In this document: positions 24,382-32,940 of the stretch, in pieces
Position numbering within the stretch: position 1 is the first letter of the stretch
Layout: every line of letters begins with the position of its first letter
NCBI GenBank assembly: GCA_018241025.1
Contig: JAFEEQ010000004.1
Coordinates: 372,001-436,000 of the forward strand
Origin: Pseudomonadota bacterium
GTDB lineage: Bacteria > Pseudomonadota > Alphaproteobacteria > Micropepsales > Micropepsaceae
Length of the DNA stretch: 64,000 nt
Direction: 5' to 3'
Translations under genes and position numbers: made by a program
Notes under the pieces: model-generated
What the model saw: the letters and a program-made list of their open reading frames with translations, nothing else
What the model was told of the DNA's origin: nothing
The model's database searches: none

Positions 24382-25758
24382 ATGCACGCGAGCTTTGTCC
24401 GCTCAGCCCGCCTTGCGACGCCGCTTCATGCCGTGACGACGGCTGGCCTGAAAGGCTTTCTCGCCCGCCTGACCAAACGGGATGCTGCGGCGCTCAAAGC
24501 TACCGGCTTTGCCGCGCGCGACGGCGAGTTGAAGCTCCTTCCGAATGCTTCTGGCGGACTGGCCGCGGCGGTACTTGGTCTGGGCAAAGGCGAAGACCTT
24601 TATGCTCTCGCCCATTTCTCGGAGCTGCTGCCGGCGGGCACGTATCGTTTCGCCGATGTGCCTGACGCGCAGGGTGGCACCAATGGCACGCTCGCCTGGG
24701 CGCTCGGGGCATATCAGTTCGCCCGGTACAAGAAGGCCAAACCGCAGGGCGCGAAGCTCGTCCTTCCGAAGGATGTGGACGGCGAAGAGGTCTCGCGCAT
24801 TGCCGCCGCCGTTGCCTTTGGGCGGGATCTCATCAACACACCGCCCAATGATATGGGGCCTGAGGAGCTTGCCGGTGCGGTTCGCGACCTCGCGAAGAAA
24901 CACGGCGCGACATATTCGGCTGTGGTAGGAGAAGCCCTGCTCAAGCAGAATTATCCTCTCATCCATGCCGTCGGCAAAGGTTCGGCGCGCGCACCACGAC
25001 TGGCCCGGCTGGTCTGGGGCCGGCCCGGCGCCCCAAAGCTGACGCTTGTGGGTAAGGGCGTTTGCTTTGACACTGGCGGCTACGATCTCAAGCCGGCCTC
25101 GGGCATGGCTACGATGAAAAAGGATATGGGTGGCGCCGCGACAGTGCTGGCCATTGCCGACATGGTGATGGGCGCGAAACTCGATGTCCGTCTCACCGTG
25201 TTCGTGCCAGCGGTGGAAAACTCGATCTCGGGCACTGCCTATCGTCCGAGCGATGTTTTCCCATCGCGCAAAGGTCTCACGGTCGAGATCGGAAATACCG
25301 ATGCCGAAGGCCGTCTTGTTCTTGCCGATGCGCTGACCGAAGCGGATTCCGAGACGCCCGACCTGCTCATCGATATCGCGACGTTGACCGGCGCGGCGCG
25401 TGTCGCCACCGGCTTCGAGTTGCCGCCCTTCTTCACCGATGACGAAGCGCTCGCCACCGATCTGATGACCCACGCCAATGCGACGCAGGACTGGATGTGG
25501 CGCCTGCCGTTGTGGCGCGGCTACGAGCCGACATTGAATTCGACCGTCGCCGACCTCAACAACAATCCGAATTACGGCTATGCCGGCGCGATCACCGCGG
25601 CGCTCTTCCTCAATCGCTTCGTCGAGAAGGCGAAGAGTTGGGTCCATCTCGACATCGCCGGCTGGGTCGATCGTCCGCGTCCCGGCCGCCGTACCGGCGC
25701 GGAAGTGACCACGGCACGCGCTCTCTATGCCATGCTCAAGGCCCGTTACGGAAAATGA
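24382..25758 (+). CDS. M17-family leucyl aminopeptidase
   Basis: 458 residues. Removes N-terminal residues from peptides in the cytoplasm using two metal ions. The C-terminal catalytic domain holds all signature residues: VGKGVCFDTGGYDLKP (metal-binding Lys and Asp), MKKDMGGAA, and GNTDAEGRLVLADAL (metal Asp/Glu and the catalytic Arg). The N-terminal domain is short for PepA, as in the alphaproteobacterial PepA/PepB-like subgroup. AAGGAAG lies five bases before the chosen start. Its stop overlaps the start of the NlpC/P60 gene (ATGA), so the two are coupled. Confidence 0.92.
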   Translation: MHASFVRSARLATPLHAVTTAGLKGFLARLTKRDAAALKATGFAARDGELKLLPNASGGLAAAVLGLGKGEDLYALAHFSELLPAGTYRFADVPDAQGGTNGTLAWALGAYQFARYKKAKPQGAKLVLPKDVDGEEVSRIAAAVAFGRDLINTPPNDMGPEELAGAVRDLAKKHGATYSAVVGEALLKQNYPLIHAVGKGSARAPRLARLVWGRPGAPKLTLVGKGVCFDTGGYDLKPASGMATMKKDMGGAATVLAIADMVMGAKLDVRLTVFVPAVENSISGTAYRPSDVFPSRKGLTVEIGNTDAEGRLVLADALTEADSETPDLLIDIATLTGAARVATGFELPPFFTDDEALATDLMTHANATQDWMWRLPLWRGYEPTLNSTVADLNNNPNYGYAGAITAALFLNRFVEKAKSWVHLDIAGWVDRPRPGRRTGAEVTTARALYAMLKARYGK

Positions 25759-26546
25759 CGGACGCACGCACGACGCCTCTGGTTCACGGCTCGGCGCCGG
25801 CGCATGGAAGCCCGCGCCGGATCGGCCGTGGCCGCGTGTCTTTGCATCATCGGCCGACGGCTGAATCCGTTCGCGACAATGAACTTCTGTTCGGCGACGC
25901 CGTGACGCTCTTCGAGATCGAAGATGGCTGGGCCTATGTCCAGTCGGCCTTCGATTCCTATGTCGGATATCTCGATCCTGCGGCTCTGGCGGATGCGCTC
26001 GAAGGCGATCACCGGGTGAACGCAGTGTCGACTCCGTTATTGTCTGCGCCCGATGTCAAATCCGCGGTGCTCGACATGCTCCCGCTCAACGCCTCGGTGA
26101 AGCTTCTGGAGCGGACCCGCGGATTTGGACGCATTGCACCGGGCGGCTTTGTGTTTCTCGGTCACCTTGTGCCCCGTGATCAAGTCGCACCGGACTGGGT
26201 CGCGACCGCAGAGCGTTTCGCCGGAACACCTTATGTATGGGGCGGAAAAACGCTTGCCGGACTCGATTGCTCGGGCCTTGTCCAGATCGCGCTCGCTTCG
26301 GCCGGGCGATCCTGCCCGCGCGACACCGATCAGCAGGAAGCAACCCTCGGCGACGATTGTCCGTTCCTCGCGCGCAAACGCGGCGACCTCGTGTTCTGGA
26401 ACGGTCATGTCGGCATCATGCTGGACGAGACGCGGCTCATTCACGCCAACGCCTATCACATGCAGGTCGAAGTCGAGCGGCTCGAAGATGCGATAGCCCG
26501 TATCGCACCGGTTGCGGGACCGGTCACTGCGATCAAGCGGCTTTAG
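25755..26546 (+). CDS. NlpC/P60 family cysteine peptidase with SH3-like region
   Basis: 263 residues with no signal peptide. N-terminal bacterial SH3-like region (about residues 20-140, with EIEDGWAYVQSAFDSYVGYL) and a C-terminal NlpC/P60 domain: TPYVWGGKTLAGLDCSGLVQ with the catalytic Cys, GHVGIMLD with the catalytic His, and HANAYHMQ as third polar site. Such enzymes cut gamma-D-glutamyl-diamino acid bonds of peptidoglycan fragments. Lack of export signal and coupling to a cytosolic aminopeptidase suggest turnover of muropeptides inside the cell. Confidence 0.9.
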   Translation: MTDARTTPLVHGSAPAHGSPRRIGRGRVSLHHRPTAESVRDNELLFGDAVTLFEIEDGWAYVQSAFDSYVGYLDPAALADALEGDHRVNAVSTPLLSAPDVKSAVLDMLPLNASVKLLERTRGFGRIAPGGFVFLGHLVPRDQVAPDWVATAERFAGTPYVWGGKTLAGLDCSGLVQIALASAGRSCPRDTDQQEATLGDDCPFLARKRGDLVFWNGHVGIMLDETRLIHANAYHMQVEVERLEDAIARIAPVAGPVTAIKRL

Positions 26547-27364
26547 ACTTCGGGCGCTCTGACGCTGCAAATCGACGTATAGCCGCGCCCTTCGCGTTCG
26601 ATCAGCGCGGCAGCTTCAGCGCTCATCTTCGCCGGATCAAGGCAGGCAGGAATATCGCCATACGTCTTCCGCCAATCCGTCTGCCAGCGCGTGTCCGGAA
26701 ACACTTTGAGCGGCGGAAATTCTTCGTATTCATAGTTCAACGCAGCAAGCGCACCTTGCAGTTGTGCGGCGTCATAGCGTTCTGCGCGGTACACCCACTT
26801 GGCCAGCATCGGGCGCAGATTGCGCAAGGCTTTCTGGCGCCAGTTTGGGGCATCTCCTTTGCGGTCCGGGCCGTGAGCATCATAGCTGCCGGCTTGCATT
26901 TGCTTCAGCGAAGGCGTGTCGCCCAAGCCGGGTGGATAGTTGTCTTCGAAAATGAAATTGGTAAAGCCCCAGGCGCGGCCCTGCATAAGGCGGTCGAAGG
27001 CGTTGACGTGATCGTCGAAGAACAGAACCGTTTTCGACTTGGGTAGCGCGCTCAGGTCAAGATGCGCGAAGTCGTAGTCGACGTATCTTGCACGCTTGGA
27101 AAAATAGACTCGATTCCCAAGTTCCAGATCGACCGAAATGATATCGGCATCGGTGGCCTGCTCGATCAGCCATGTCGACTGGCCGCGCCAGATTCCGCTT
27201 TCAAGGACGACTTCAGGCTTGGCTTCCCGGATAAGGACCCATGTCGCGAACATGTGCGGGATCAGCATGCCGCCGTCGTTGCTGACGATTGGCCGGCGCT
27301 TGTAGATATCGAAAAATTCGTCGAACAGAGCGTGGTAGTCGCGGCCGCGTGTTACCGATCTCAT
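26543..27364 (-). CDS. class I methyltransferase-fold protein of unknown function
   Basis: 273 residues, no membrane segments. The region VVLESGIWRGQSTWLIEQA (about residues 52-70) followed by DIISVDLELGNR resembles the SAM-binding start of Rossmann-fold methyltransferases or cephalosporin-hydroxylase-like proteins. A second conserved-looking block is TVLFFDDHVNAFDRL and GFTNFIFEDNYPPG. I cannot assign a substrate. It overlaps the NlpC/P60 gene tail to tail by four bases and lies 13 bases downstream of the ghrA stop on the same strand in the opposite order, so it is transcribed after ghrA only if ghrA reads through. Confidence 0.65.
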   Translation of the reverse strand: MRSVTRGRDYHALFDEFFDIYKRRPIVSNDGGMLIPHMFATWVLIREAKPEVVLESGIWRGQSTWLIEQATDADIISVDLELGNRVYFSKRARYVDYDFAHLDLSALPKSKTVLFFDDHVNAFDRLMQGRAWGFTNFIFEDNYPPGLGDTPSLKQMQAGSYDAHGPDRKGDAPNWRQKALRNLRPMLAKWVYRAERYDAAQLQGALAALNYEYEEFPPLKVFPDTRWQTDWRKTYGDIPACLDPAKMSAEAAALIEREGRGYTSICSVRAPEV

Positions 27365-27377
27365 GGACTGCTCTGCG

Positions 27378-28307
27378 CTAATATCCCCGCGTCATGTCTA
27401 CGACATTCTTCGGTTCTTCACCACGTTCGATCGTCGCGATGCCGGAAAGAATCGAACGCGTTGCCGCGGTGGGCGAGGTGATCGCCGCGACATGCGGCGT
27501 CACGATGATTTTCGGATGCTTCCAGATCGGGCTGGTTTCCGGCAGAGGCTCGGTTTCGAAGACGTCGAGCGTGGCACCCGAGAGGTGACCGTAATCGATC
27601 GCCGCGATTAGGTCGGGCTCGTTCACATGGCCGCCGCGGGCGATATTGATCACATAGGCGCCCTTGGGCAGTCGGGCGAATGTTTCCGTGTTCAGAATGT
27701 GCCGCGTGTCCGGCGTCAGCGGCAGCACGCAGACTAGGAAATCGCATCCGGCGAGGAAGGTGTCGAGTTCGCCGGCACCTGCGTAGCTCTTCACGCCTTC
27801 TACCGATTTGCGGGTCCGGCTCCATCCGGTGACAGGAAAGCCCATATCGCGCAGGCGTTCGGCGCACACAGTTCCGATTTCGCCGAGACCAAGAATGCCG
27901 ACGCGGGTCTCTTCCGTCGGTCTCGGTAGCATGCGCTGGCGCCATGTGCTTTCGGCCTGCGCCGCCGCAAAATGTGCCACGGTGCGATGTTGCATGAGCA
28001 CATGCAGCACCGCGAACTGCGCCATCTCGCGCGACAGCGTCTCATCGACGAAGCGAATGAGCGGCTTGTCCTTCGGGAAATCCGGATCGAGCAGAAAGCC
28101 GTCCACGCCCGCCCCGAGCGAGAACACCGCCTTGAGATTCGGCAGCGACTTGAGCAGGCCCGGCGGCGGGCGAAAGCTGACCGCATAGACGATCTCTGCG
28201 GGGTCATACGGATCGACGCCATGCGCATAGACCTTGCGGCCGCCGACCGACAAAGGGCTCTGCCACAGCCCGCCCCAGCCGGGCGGGACGAGGAGAAGAA
28301 TGCTCAT
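27378..28307 (-). CDS. ghrA: glyoxylate/hydroxypyruvate reductase A-type dehydrogenase
   Basis: 309 residues, matching GhrA. NAD(P)H-dependent D-2-hydroxyacid dehydrogenase that reduces glyoxylate and hydroxypyruvate. The nucleotide fold begins at VGILGLGEIGTVCAERL (about residue 136) followed by WSRTRKSVEG, with Arg-Thr-Arg suggesting NADPH preference. The catalytic Arg (INIARGGHVNE), Glu (DVFETEPLPE) and His (VTPHVAAITSP) are all present. The family assignment is firm; the true substrate is an inference. Confidence 0.9.
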   Translation of the reverse strand: MSILLLVPPGWGGLWQSPLSVGGRKVYAHGVDPYDPAEIVYAVSFRPPPGLLKSLPNLKAVFSLGAGVDGFLLDPDFPKDKPLIRFVDETLSREMAQFAVLHVLMQHRTVAHFAAAQAESTWRQRMLPRPTEETRVGILGLGEIGTVCAERLRDMGFPVTGWSRTRKSVEGVKSYAGAGELDTFLAGCDFLVCVLPLTPDTRHILNTETFARLPKGAYVINIARGGHVNEPDLIAAIDYGHLSGATLDVFETEPLPETSPIWKHPKIIVTPHVAAITSPTAATRSILSGIATIERGEEPKNVVDMTRGY

Positions 28308-28347
28308 GCCCGAACGCTCGCGCGTTTGAGGCGGCGCCGCAACCCGG

Positions 28348-28938
28348 TCAGGGCTTGGCCGGTGCCGGTTCGGCGGGCTTGGCCGGAGCAGGTGCCGGGA
28401 TCGGTGCGGGCGTATCGGCCTGGGTGCGCAGATAGGCGAGCAGATTGATGCGATCCTGCGCGCTGCGCAGGCCCGCGAAGGTCATCTTCGTGCCCGGAAT
28501 ATCCACCTGCGGCGACTTCAGGAACCTGAACAGCTTGTCATAGGTCCACGGACCGTGGTCGGCGCTCATAGCGCTCGAGTAGGAGAACCCGGGATGCTCC
28601 GCGCGCGGACGATCGACCAGGCCCCAGAGATTGGGACCGATGCGGTTCGGACCGCCCTTGGTCAGATCGTGGCACTGTTCGCACTTGGTCGAGATCGCCT
28701 TGCCGGCGCCGACATCGGCCGAAGCCAGCACGGTGCCGAAGTCGGGGAGTGGCTCTTCGACTGGAGCCGCGGGCGCACCGCCAGCCGTCGGCGTCTCGAC
28801 GACGCCTTCGACGTGATAGGCCTCCTTCGTCGGCTTCTCGACGTCGAACAGCGCCTCGGTGCCGAACTTGATAACCAGCACGAGAATCAGCGTGCCCAGG
28901 ACCGCGCCGGCGATCTTGTTCCACTCCCAGGAATCCAT
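28348..28938 (-). CDS. membrane-anchored cytochrome c (CycM-like)
   Basis: 196 residues. An uncleaved N-terminal anchor (IAGAVLGTLILVLVIKFGT, about residues 9-27), a Pro/Ala-rich spacer and one cytochrome c domain: CEQCH heme site at about residue 86, NRIGPNLWGLVDRPRAEHPG, and the Met ligand in PGTKMTFAG, ending before a Pro-Ala-rich tail. It resembles the CycM/c552 electron carriers linking bc1 complex to aa3-type oxidase in alphaproteobacteria. It is divergent from kdsB. Confidence 0.92.
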   Translation of the reverse strand: MDSWEWNKIAGAVLGTLILVLVIKFGTEALFDVEKPTKEAYHVEGVVETPTAGGAPAAPVEEPLPDFGTVLASADVGAGKAISTKCEQCHDLTKGGPNRIGPNLWGLVDRPRAEHPGFSYSSAMSADHGPWTYDKLFRFLKSPQVDIPGTKMTFAGLRSAQDRINLLAYLRTQADTPAPIPAPAPAKPAEPAPAKP

Positions 28939-29022
28939 ATGGTCACGCTCCGCTTTGCGGTGATCGAATGCCGGGGGACATTACCCGTGGAGTAGGAACC
29001 GTCATTGCGGCGAAGCGTCGCA

Positions 29023-29042
29023 GAATTCAAGGGAATTCAAGG
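29023..29042 (+). repeat. 10-bp tandem repeat in the kdsB leader
   Basis: GAATTCAAGG occurs twice in direct succession, placing two AAGG Shine-Dalgarno-like cores upstream of the kdsB ATG. Only the second is at a productive distance. Confidence 0.7.
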
Positions 29043-29048
29043 GTTTCG

Positions 29049-29792
29049 ATGAAACCGATCGTCCTAATCCCCGCCCGCATGGCGTCCACGCGCCTGCCCG
29101 GCAAGCCCCTGGCCGATATCGCCGGTGTGCCGATGATCGTTCGTGTCTGGCGTCAAGCGATGGCGTCGTCGATGGGACGCGTCGTTGTCGCCGCGGCCGA
29201 GCCCGAGATTGTCCGGGCAGTCGAGGCGGCGGGTGGCGAGGCGGTGTTGACCGACCCCGAACTGCCCTCCGGTTCCGATCGCATCTGGCAAGCGCTGGAA
29301 CGGGTCGATCCCAGCGGTGAATGCGACACCGTCGTCAATCTCCAGGGCGATCTCCCCGCGCTTGATCCCTCCTATGTCCGCATTGTCTCGGAGGCCCTGA
29401 TCCGCAAAGGGGCCGATGTCTCCACCCTGGCGACGGAGATTGTCGATCCGACCGACCGCACCAATCCCAACGTCCCCAAGCCGATCGTCGCCTGGGAGCC
29501 GGATGGCGCCTTCGGCCGTGCCCTCTACTTTACCCGCGCGACCGCGCCTGCCGGCGACGGGCCGCTCTACTTCCATATCGGCATCTACGCCTATACCCGC
29601 GACGCTCTGGCGCGTTTCGTCGCTCTGCCACCTTCGCCGCTCGAGAAGCGCGAAAAGTTGGAGCAGCTTCGCGCGCTTGAGGCAGGGATGCGTTTTGCGG
29701 TAGCGCGCGTGGACAGCGTTCCGCTCAGCGTCGATACTCCCGAGGATCTTGAAAAAGCGCGCCAGCAGTTGAGTCGGAAAGCATCGTCATGA
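29049..29792 (+). CDS. kdsB: 3-deoxy-manno-octulosonate cytidylyltransferase
   Basis: 247 residues, the usual KdsB length. It makes CMP-Kdo from CTP and Kdo for lipopolysaccharide core synthesis. The nucleotide-binding LIPARMASTRLPGKPL starts at residue 5, followed by VNLQGDLPALDPSYV, YFTRATAP and FHIGIYAYTRDAL. The typical second Asp motif (IQGDEP) appears as LQGDLP. The start at 29049 has AAGGG five bases upstream. Its stop overlaps the pheA start as ATGA. Confidence 0.94.
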   Translation: MKPIVLIPARMASTRLPGKPLADIAGVPMIVRVWRQAMASSMGRVVVAAAEPEIVRAVEAAGGEAVLTDPELPSGSDRIWQALERVDPSGECDTVVNLQGDLPALDPSYVRIVSEALIRKGADVSTLATEIVDPTDRTNPNVPKPIVAWEPDGAFGRALYFTRATAPAGDGPLYFHIGIYAYTRDALARFVALPPSPLEKREKLEQLRALEAGMRFAVARVDSVPLSVDTPEDLEKARQQLSRKASS

Positions 29793-30655
29793 GTGGATCT
29801 GCCATCAAGAACGCCAAGAAAGTCGCCTTCCAGGGCGAGCCCGGCGCCTATGCCAACCTCGCCGCGCGCGAAGCGATTCCGCACGCGGCCTTCCTGCCGC
29901 GCCCGACCTTCGACGATGCAGTGAACGCGGTGCGCATCGGCGAAGCCGATCTCTGCGTCATCCCCGTCGAAAACTCGTCGATGGGCCGCATTGCGGACAT
30001 CCACCACCTGTTGCCCGATGCCGGGCTGCACATCGTCGGCGAGCACTTCCTGCCGATCCATCATCAGTTGCTTGGGCTCAAGGGTGCGACGCTTACGGGG
30101 CTGAAGCGTGTGTTCAGCCAGGGGCCGGCGCTGCAGCAATGCGTCAAGATCCGCAAGGAGCTGAATCTGATCGGCGAGAACTGGCACGACACCGCCGGCT
30201 CCGCGAAGCATATCGCCGAGCTGGGCGATCCGACGTCCGCCGCCATCGCGTCGAAGCTTGCCGGCGAGATCTACGGCCTCGAAGTGCTGAAGGCCGATGT
30301 CGAGGACGAGCATCATAACCACACCCGCTTCCTCATCATGTCACGCGAGCCGGACGACGCACCGAACGACGGCCGCCGTATCGTCACGACCTTCATCTTC
30401 CGCGTGCGCAACATGCCGGCCGCGCTCTACAAGGCGATGGGCGGCTTCGCCACCAATGGCGTGAACATGACCAAGCTCGAGAGCTATCAGCTCGGCGGCT
30501 CATTCAACGCGACGCAGTTCTACGCCGATATCGAAGGTCATCCCGAAGATCGGTTGGTGAAGCTCGCGCTCGAGGAACTTGCCTTCTTCACGACGAAGCT
30601 GACGATCCTCGGCATCTATCCGGCGCACGAATTCCGCGAGGGCATGCCGGACTAG
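29789..30655 (+). CDS. pheA: prephenate dehydratase
   Basis: 288 residues. Converts prephenate to phenylpyruvate in phenylalanine synthesis. The N-terminal catalytic domain has VAFQGEPGAYANLAARE, PVENSSMGRI and HNHTRFLIMS (the Thr-Arg-Phe catalytic triad). The C-terminal ACT domain (RVRNMPAALYKAMGGFATNG, then NMTKLESYQLGGSFNATQF) should give phenylalanine feedback control. There is no chorismate mutase domain. It is coupled to kdsB by an ATGA overlap and overlaps the opposing GNAT gene by four bases. Confidence 0.95.
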   Translation: MSGSAIKNAKKVAFQGEPGAYANLAAREAIPHAAFLPRPTFDDAVNAVRIGEADLCVIPVENSSMGRIADIHHLLPDAGLHIVGEHFLPIHHQLLGLKGATLTGLKRVFSQGPALQQCVKIRKELNLIGENWHDTAGSAKHIAELGDPTSAAIASKLAGEIYGLEVLKADVEDEHHNHTRFLIMSREPDDAPNDGRRIVTTFIFRVRNMPAALYKAMGGFATNGVNMTKLESYQLGGSFNATQFYADIEGHPEDRLVKLALEELAFFTTKLTILGIYPAHEFREGMPD

Positions 30656-31104
30656 CGTCGCCGCCAGCGATAGTAGACGCGTGGGCCGGACCAGCCTTCC
30701 TGCATCATCTCATTCTCGCGGACGAAGCCTTCCCTTTCGTACCACGCGATCGCCCTGGTGTTTGCGACGGCCGTGCGCAGCAAGATCTCATCCGGCAAAT
30801 GTTCCCGCGTAAAGGCCATCAGTTTCCTGCCGACACCCATTCCTTGGAACTTCGGTGCGACGAAGATCTGGTCGAGATAATTGTCGCGCGTGCGGAAGGC
30901 GAGCATTGCGGCGATCGCGCCGCTCAATTCGGCGACGTGGAGCTGCCAGCCATTGGCGATCTCGACCGGTATCCGGGCACGCAAATCGGCAAATGTCGCG
31001 TCGCTGTTCGTCGCCAAGCCGGTCGAGACATGGCTGTCGAGCCAGACGCGCGTCACCGCATCGAATTCGTCCTCGCGTGCCGGCCGAATGATGATGTCGC
31101 TCAT
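30652..31104 (-). CDS. GNAT-family N-acetyltransferase
   Basis: 150 residues. A typical small GNAT with IIRPAREDEFDAVTRVW at the N-terminus, the acetyl-CoA loop FVAPKFQGMGVGRKLMAFT (about residues 83-101) and the final NTRAIAWYEREGF. The substrate is unknown. The ATG at 31104 overlaps the stop of the previous GNAT gene (ATGA). It is the third member of the nudC-GNAT-GNAT operon. Confidence 0.9.
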   Translation of the reverse strand: MSDIIIRPAREDEFDAVTRVWLDSHVSTGLATNSDATFADLRARIPVEIANGWQLHVAELSGAIAAMLAFRTRDNYLDQIFVAPKFQGMGVGRKLMAFTREHLPDEILLRTAVANTRAIAWYEREGFVRENEMMQEGWSGPRVYYRWRRR

Positions 31105-31835
31105 GGTATCCGCATGCTTTCGCCCAGGAACGGTAATCTCAATCGCGCAATGACGCGCTGCGACGCAAGATTGTCGCGATGCGTGGAATAGAACAGCACG
31201 GGATGGCGCGGATGCAGCCTGCTCCATGCCGCTGTCACTGCGGGCGCATATCCTCGGCCGCGATAGTCGGCAACGGTATAGACTCCGATCTCGCGTGCCA
31301 TGAGCCCGTCGCGGACACAGAACGCCAGTGCCGCTATGTCGTCGCCAACCGTCGCTGCGCACCACGGCGCCCAGAAGTGGGACAAATCGACGAAACCGGC
31401 GTCCGATAGCCCTTTTGGCATTCCGTCGCGGATGATCCTTTCCGTCAGTGCCCTGCCTTCGGCCGTATCGCAACAGACGATTGTCGCATCGACATGCGGA
31501 GCCGGCACTCCGCGCGGCAGTCTGTGCACCGGGCCATAATTGTGCGGACTGAGCGGCTCGGCATCGAGGATCTTGCGATAGCGTTCGGCATGGCACGGTG
31601 TGGCGCCCGGCGCTGTCACGGCAGGTTCGTCGCGCAGCAAGGAGTTGATTTCCCGCGTCTGTGTCTCGCCGATATCGTGGCGCACATAGCCGACCCAGCC
31701 ATCGTCTCCGCCGCCGAGATACAGCCGGGGCGCGGGAGAGTTGTCGGGATCGCGCGCCCTTACCATCCGCAGCTGCGGCGACAGTTCGAACAGGGTCTGC
31801 GCCTGCAGCGCCAGAAGCGCCCGTGTCCCGCTCAA
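31101..31835 (-). CDS. FR47-like GNAT acetyltransferase with TTG start
   Basis: 244 residues. The N-terminal part is variable; the C-terminal half is an FR47-like GNAT domain (EIGVYTVADYRGRGYAPAVT with acetyl-CoA loop, FYSTHRDNLASQRV). No ATG or GTG fits in the right place. A TTG at 31835 overlapping the nudC stop (TTGA) has AAGGA five bases upstream and is the best start. The frame stays open further upstream only inside nudC. Substrate unknown. Confidence 0.85.
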   Translation of the reverse strand: MSGTRALLALQAQTLFELSPQLRMVRARDPDNSPAPRLYLGGGDDGWVGYVRHDIGETQTREINSLLRDEPAVTAPGATPCHAERYRKILDAEPLSPHNYGPVHRLPRGVPAPHVDATIVCCDTAEGRALTERIIRDGMPKGLSDAGFVDLSHFWAPWCAATVGDDIAALAFCVRDGLMAREIGVYTVADYRGRGYAPAVTAAWSRLHPRHPVLFYSTHRDNLASQRVIARLRLPFLGESMRIP

Positions 31836-32755
31836 AACAATCCTTCGGCGAATGCCTTGATCAGGTGATGTGCGATCGCGATCGCCGGCGGCACCGAGAT
31901 GTCGTCGAAGCGTTCGCCGGCGATGAGGCGTCGCGCCTTGTCGCGGTCGACCCACATTGCATCGGCGATCTCTTCGCCGTCCGGCTTGAAGTCGCGGCTC
32001 TCGGCTTCGGCAAGACAGCCGATCATCAATGAGGACGGAAACGGCCAGGGTTGAGTCGCGTGATAGTGCACCTTGCCGACCTTGAGGTTGACCTCCTCCA
32101 TCAGCTCGCGCCGGACGGCTTCCTCGATGCTCTCGCCGGGCTCCATGAAGCCGGCAAGCGCCGAATAGAAGTTGCCGGGGAAGCGCTTGTTGCGGCCGAC
32201 AAGACAGGCGCCGTCATGTACGCCCAGCATGATCACGACCGGATCGGTGCGCGGGAAGTGTTCGGTCTTGCATGCCGCGCAATAGCGCTTCCAGCCGGCA
32301 TCGGCGAGCTCGCTTTTGGCGCCGCAATTGGCACAGAAGCCGTGGCGGTTGTGCCAGTCGATCATGGCCTTGGCCTGGCCCATGATCGCAGCGTCCTTTG
32401 CGGGCAGCATTGCGCCGGCCGCGCGCGCGTCGCGAAAATGACCGAAGCCCGCAAGCGGACCCTCACTCACCGGGTCGCGCGCCGCCGAGATGTCGATGGC
32501 GAACATCGCCTTGTCGCCTTCAAGGCCGAGAAACACGCAAGGTGCATCGGGTGCCGCAAGCGCTTCGGCCAACCCCGGACGCAGCAGGCCGAGCTCCAAT
32601 GGCGGTTGTGCCTTCTCGGGTCCGATGATGAATGGTTGCAGGCGCCACATCGGAAGGATGTAGGAATTGGGGTCGCGCCGCTTCGCGGCTACCCAATCTG
32701 CATCGGTACGCTTCTCGCTGGCCCTGTCGAGCGGACTGCCGGTGAAGGGGATCAT
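31832..32755 (-). CDS. nudC: NAD+ diphosphatase / NADH pyrophosphatase NudC
   Basis: 307 residues. Nudix hydrolase that splits NAD(H) and removes NAD caps from RNA. A four-Cys zinc ribbon (FCANCGAK and RYCAACKTEHFPRTDP, about residues 140-170) precedes the Nudix box GFMEPGESIEEAVRRELMEE (about residues 203-222). The NudC-specific tail motif TQPWPFPSSLM is present. Start at 32755; the stop overlaps the TTG start of the next gene, so the three-gene unit is coupled. Confidence 0.95.
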   Translation of the reverse strand: MIPFTGSPLDRASEKRTDADWVAAKRRDPNSYILPMWRLQPFIIGPEKAQPPLELGLLRPGLAEALAAPDAPCVFLGLEGDKAMFAIDISAARDPVSEGPLAGFGHFRDARAAGAMLPAKDAAIMGQAKAMIDWHNRHGFCANCGAKSELADAGWKRYCAACKTEHFPRTDPVVIMLGVHDGACLVGRNKRFPGNFYSALAGFMEPGESIEEAVRRELMEEVNLKVGKVHYHATQPWPFPSSLMIGCLAEAESRDFKPDGEEIADAMWVDRDKARRLIAGERFDDISVPPAIAIAHHLIKAFAEGLF

Positions 32756-32940
32756 GGCGTTTCCTCGCTGTGTTGCGGGAACCTAGCCGCTGCGCCGGGC
32801 ACCGGCCAAGTCGGCGGTTCGCATGGCTGGATCGCGCCTAAGGGGTTCCCCTAGGGCCATCTGTTTGAACGGCTTAGTGCCCCGTTTACGCCCCCCTCCT
32901 AAGGTGCGCTAAGGCCACACGACCGCTCACAACGGGAAAC

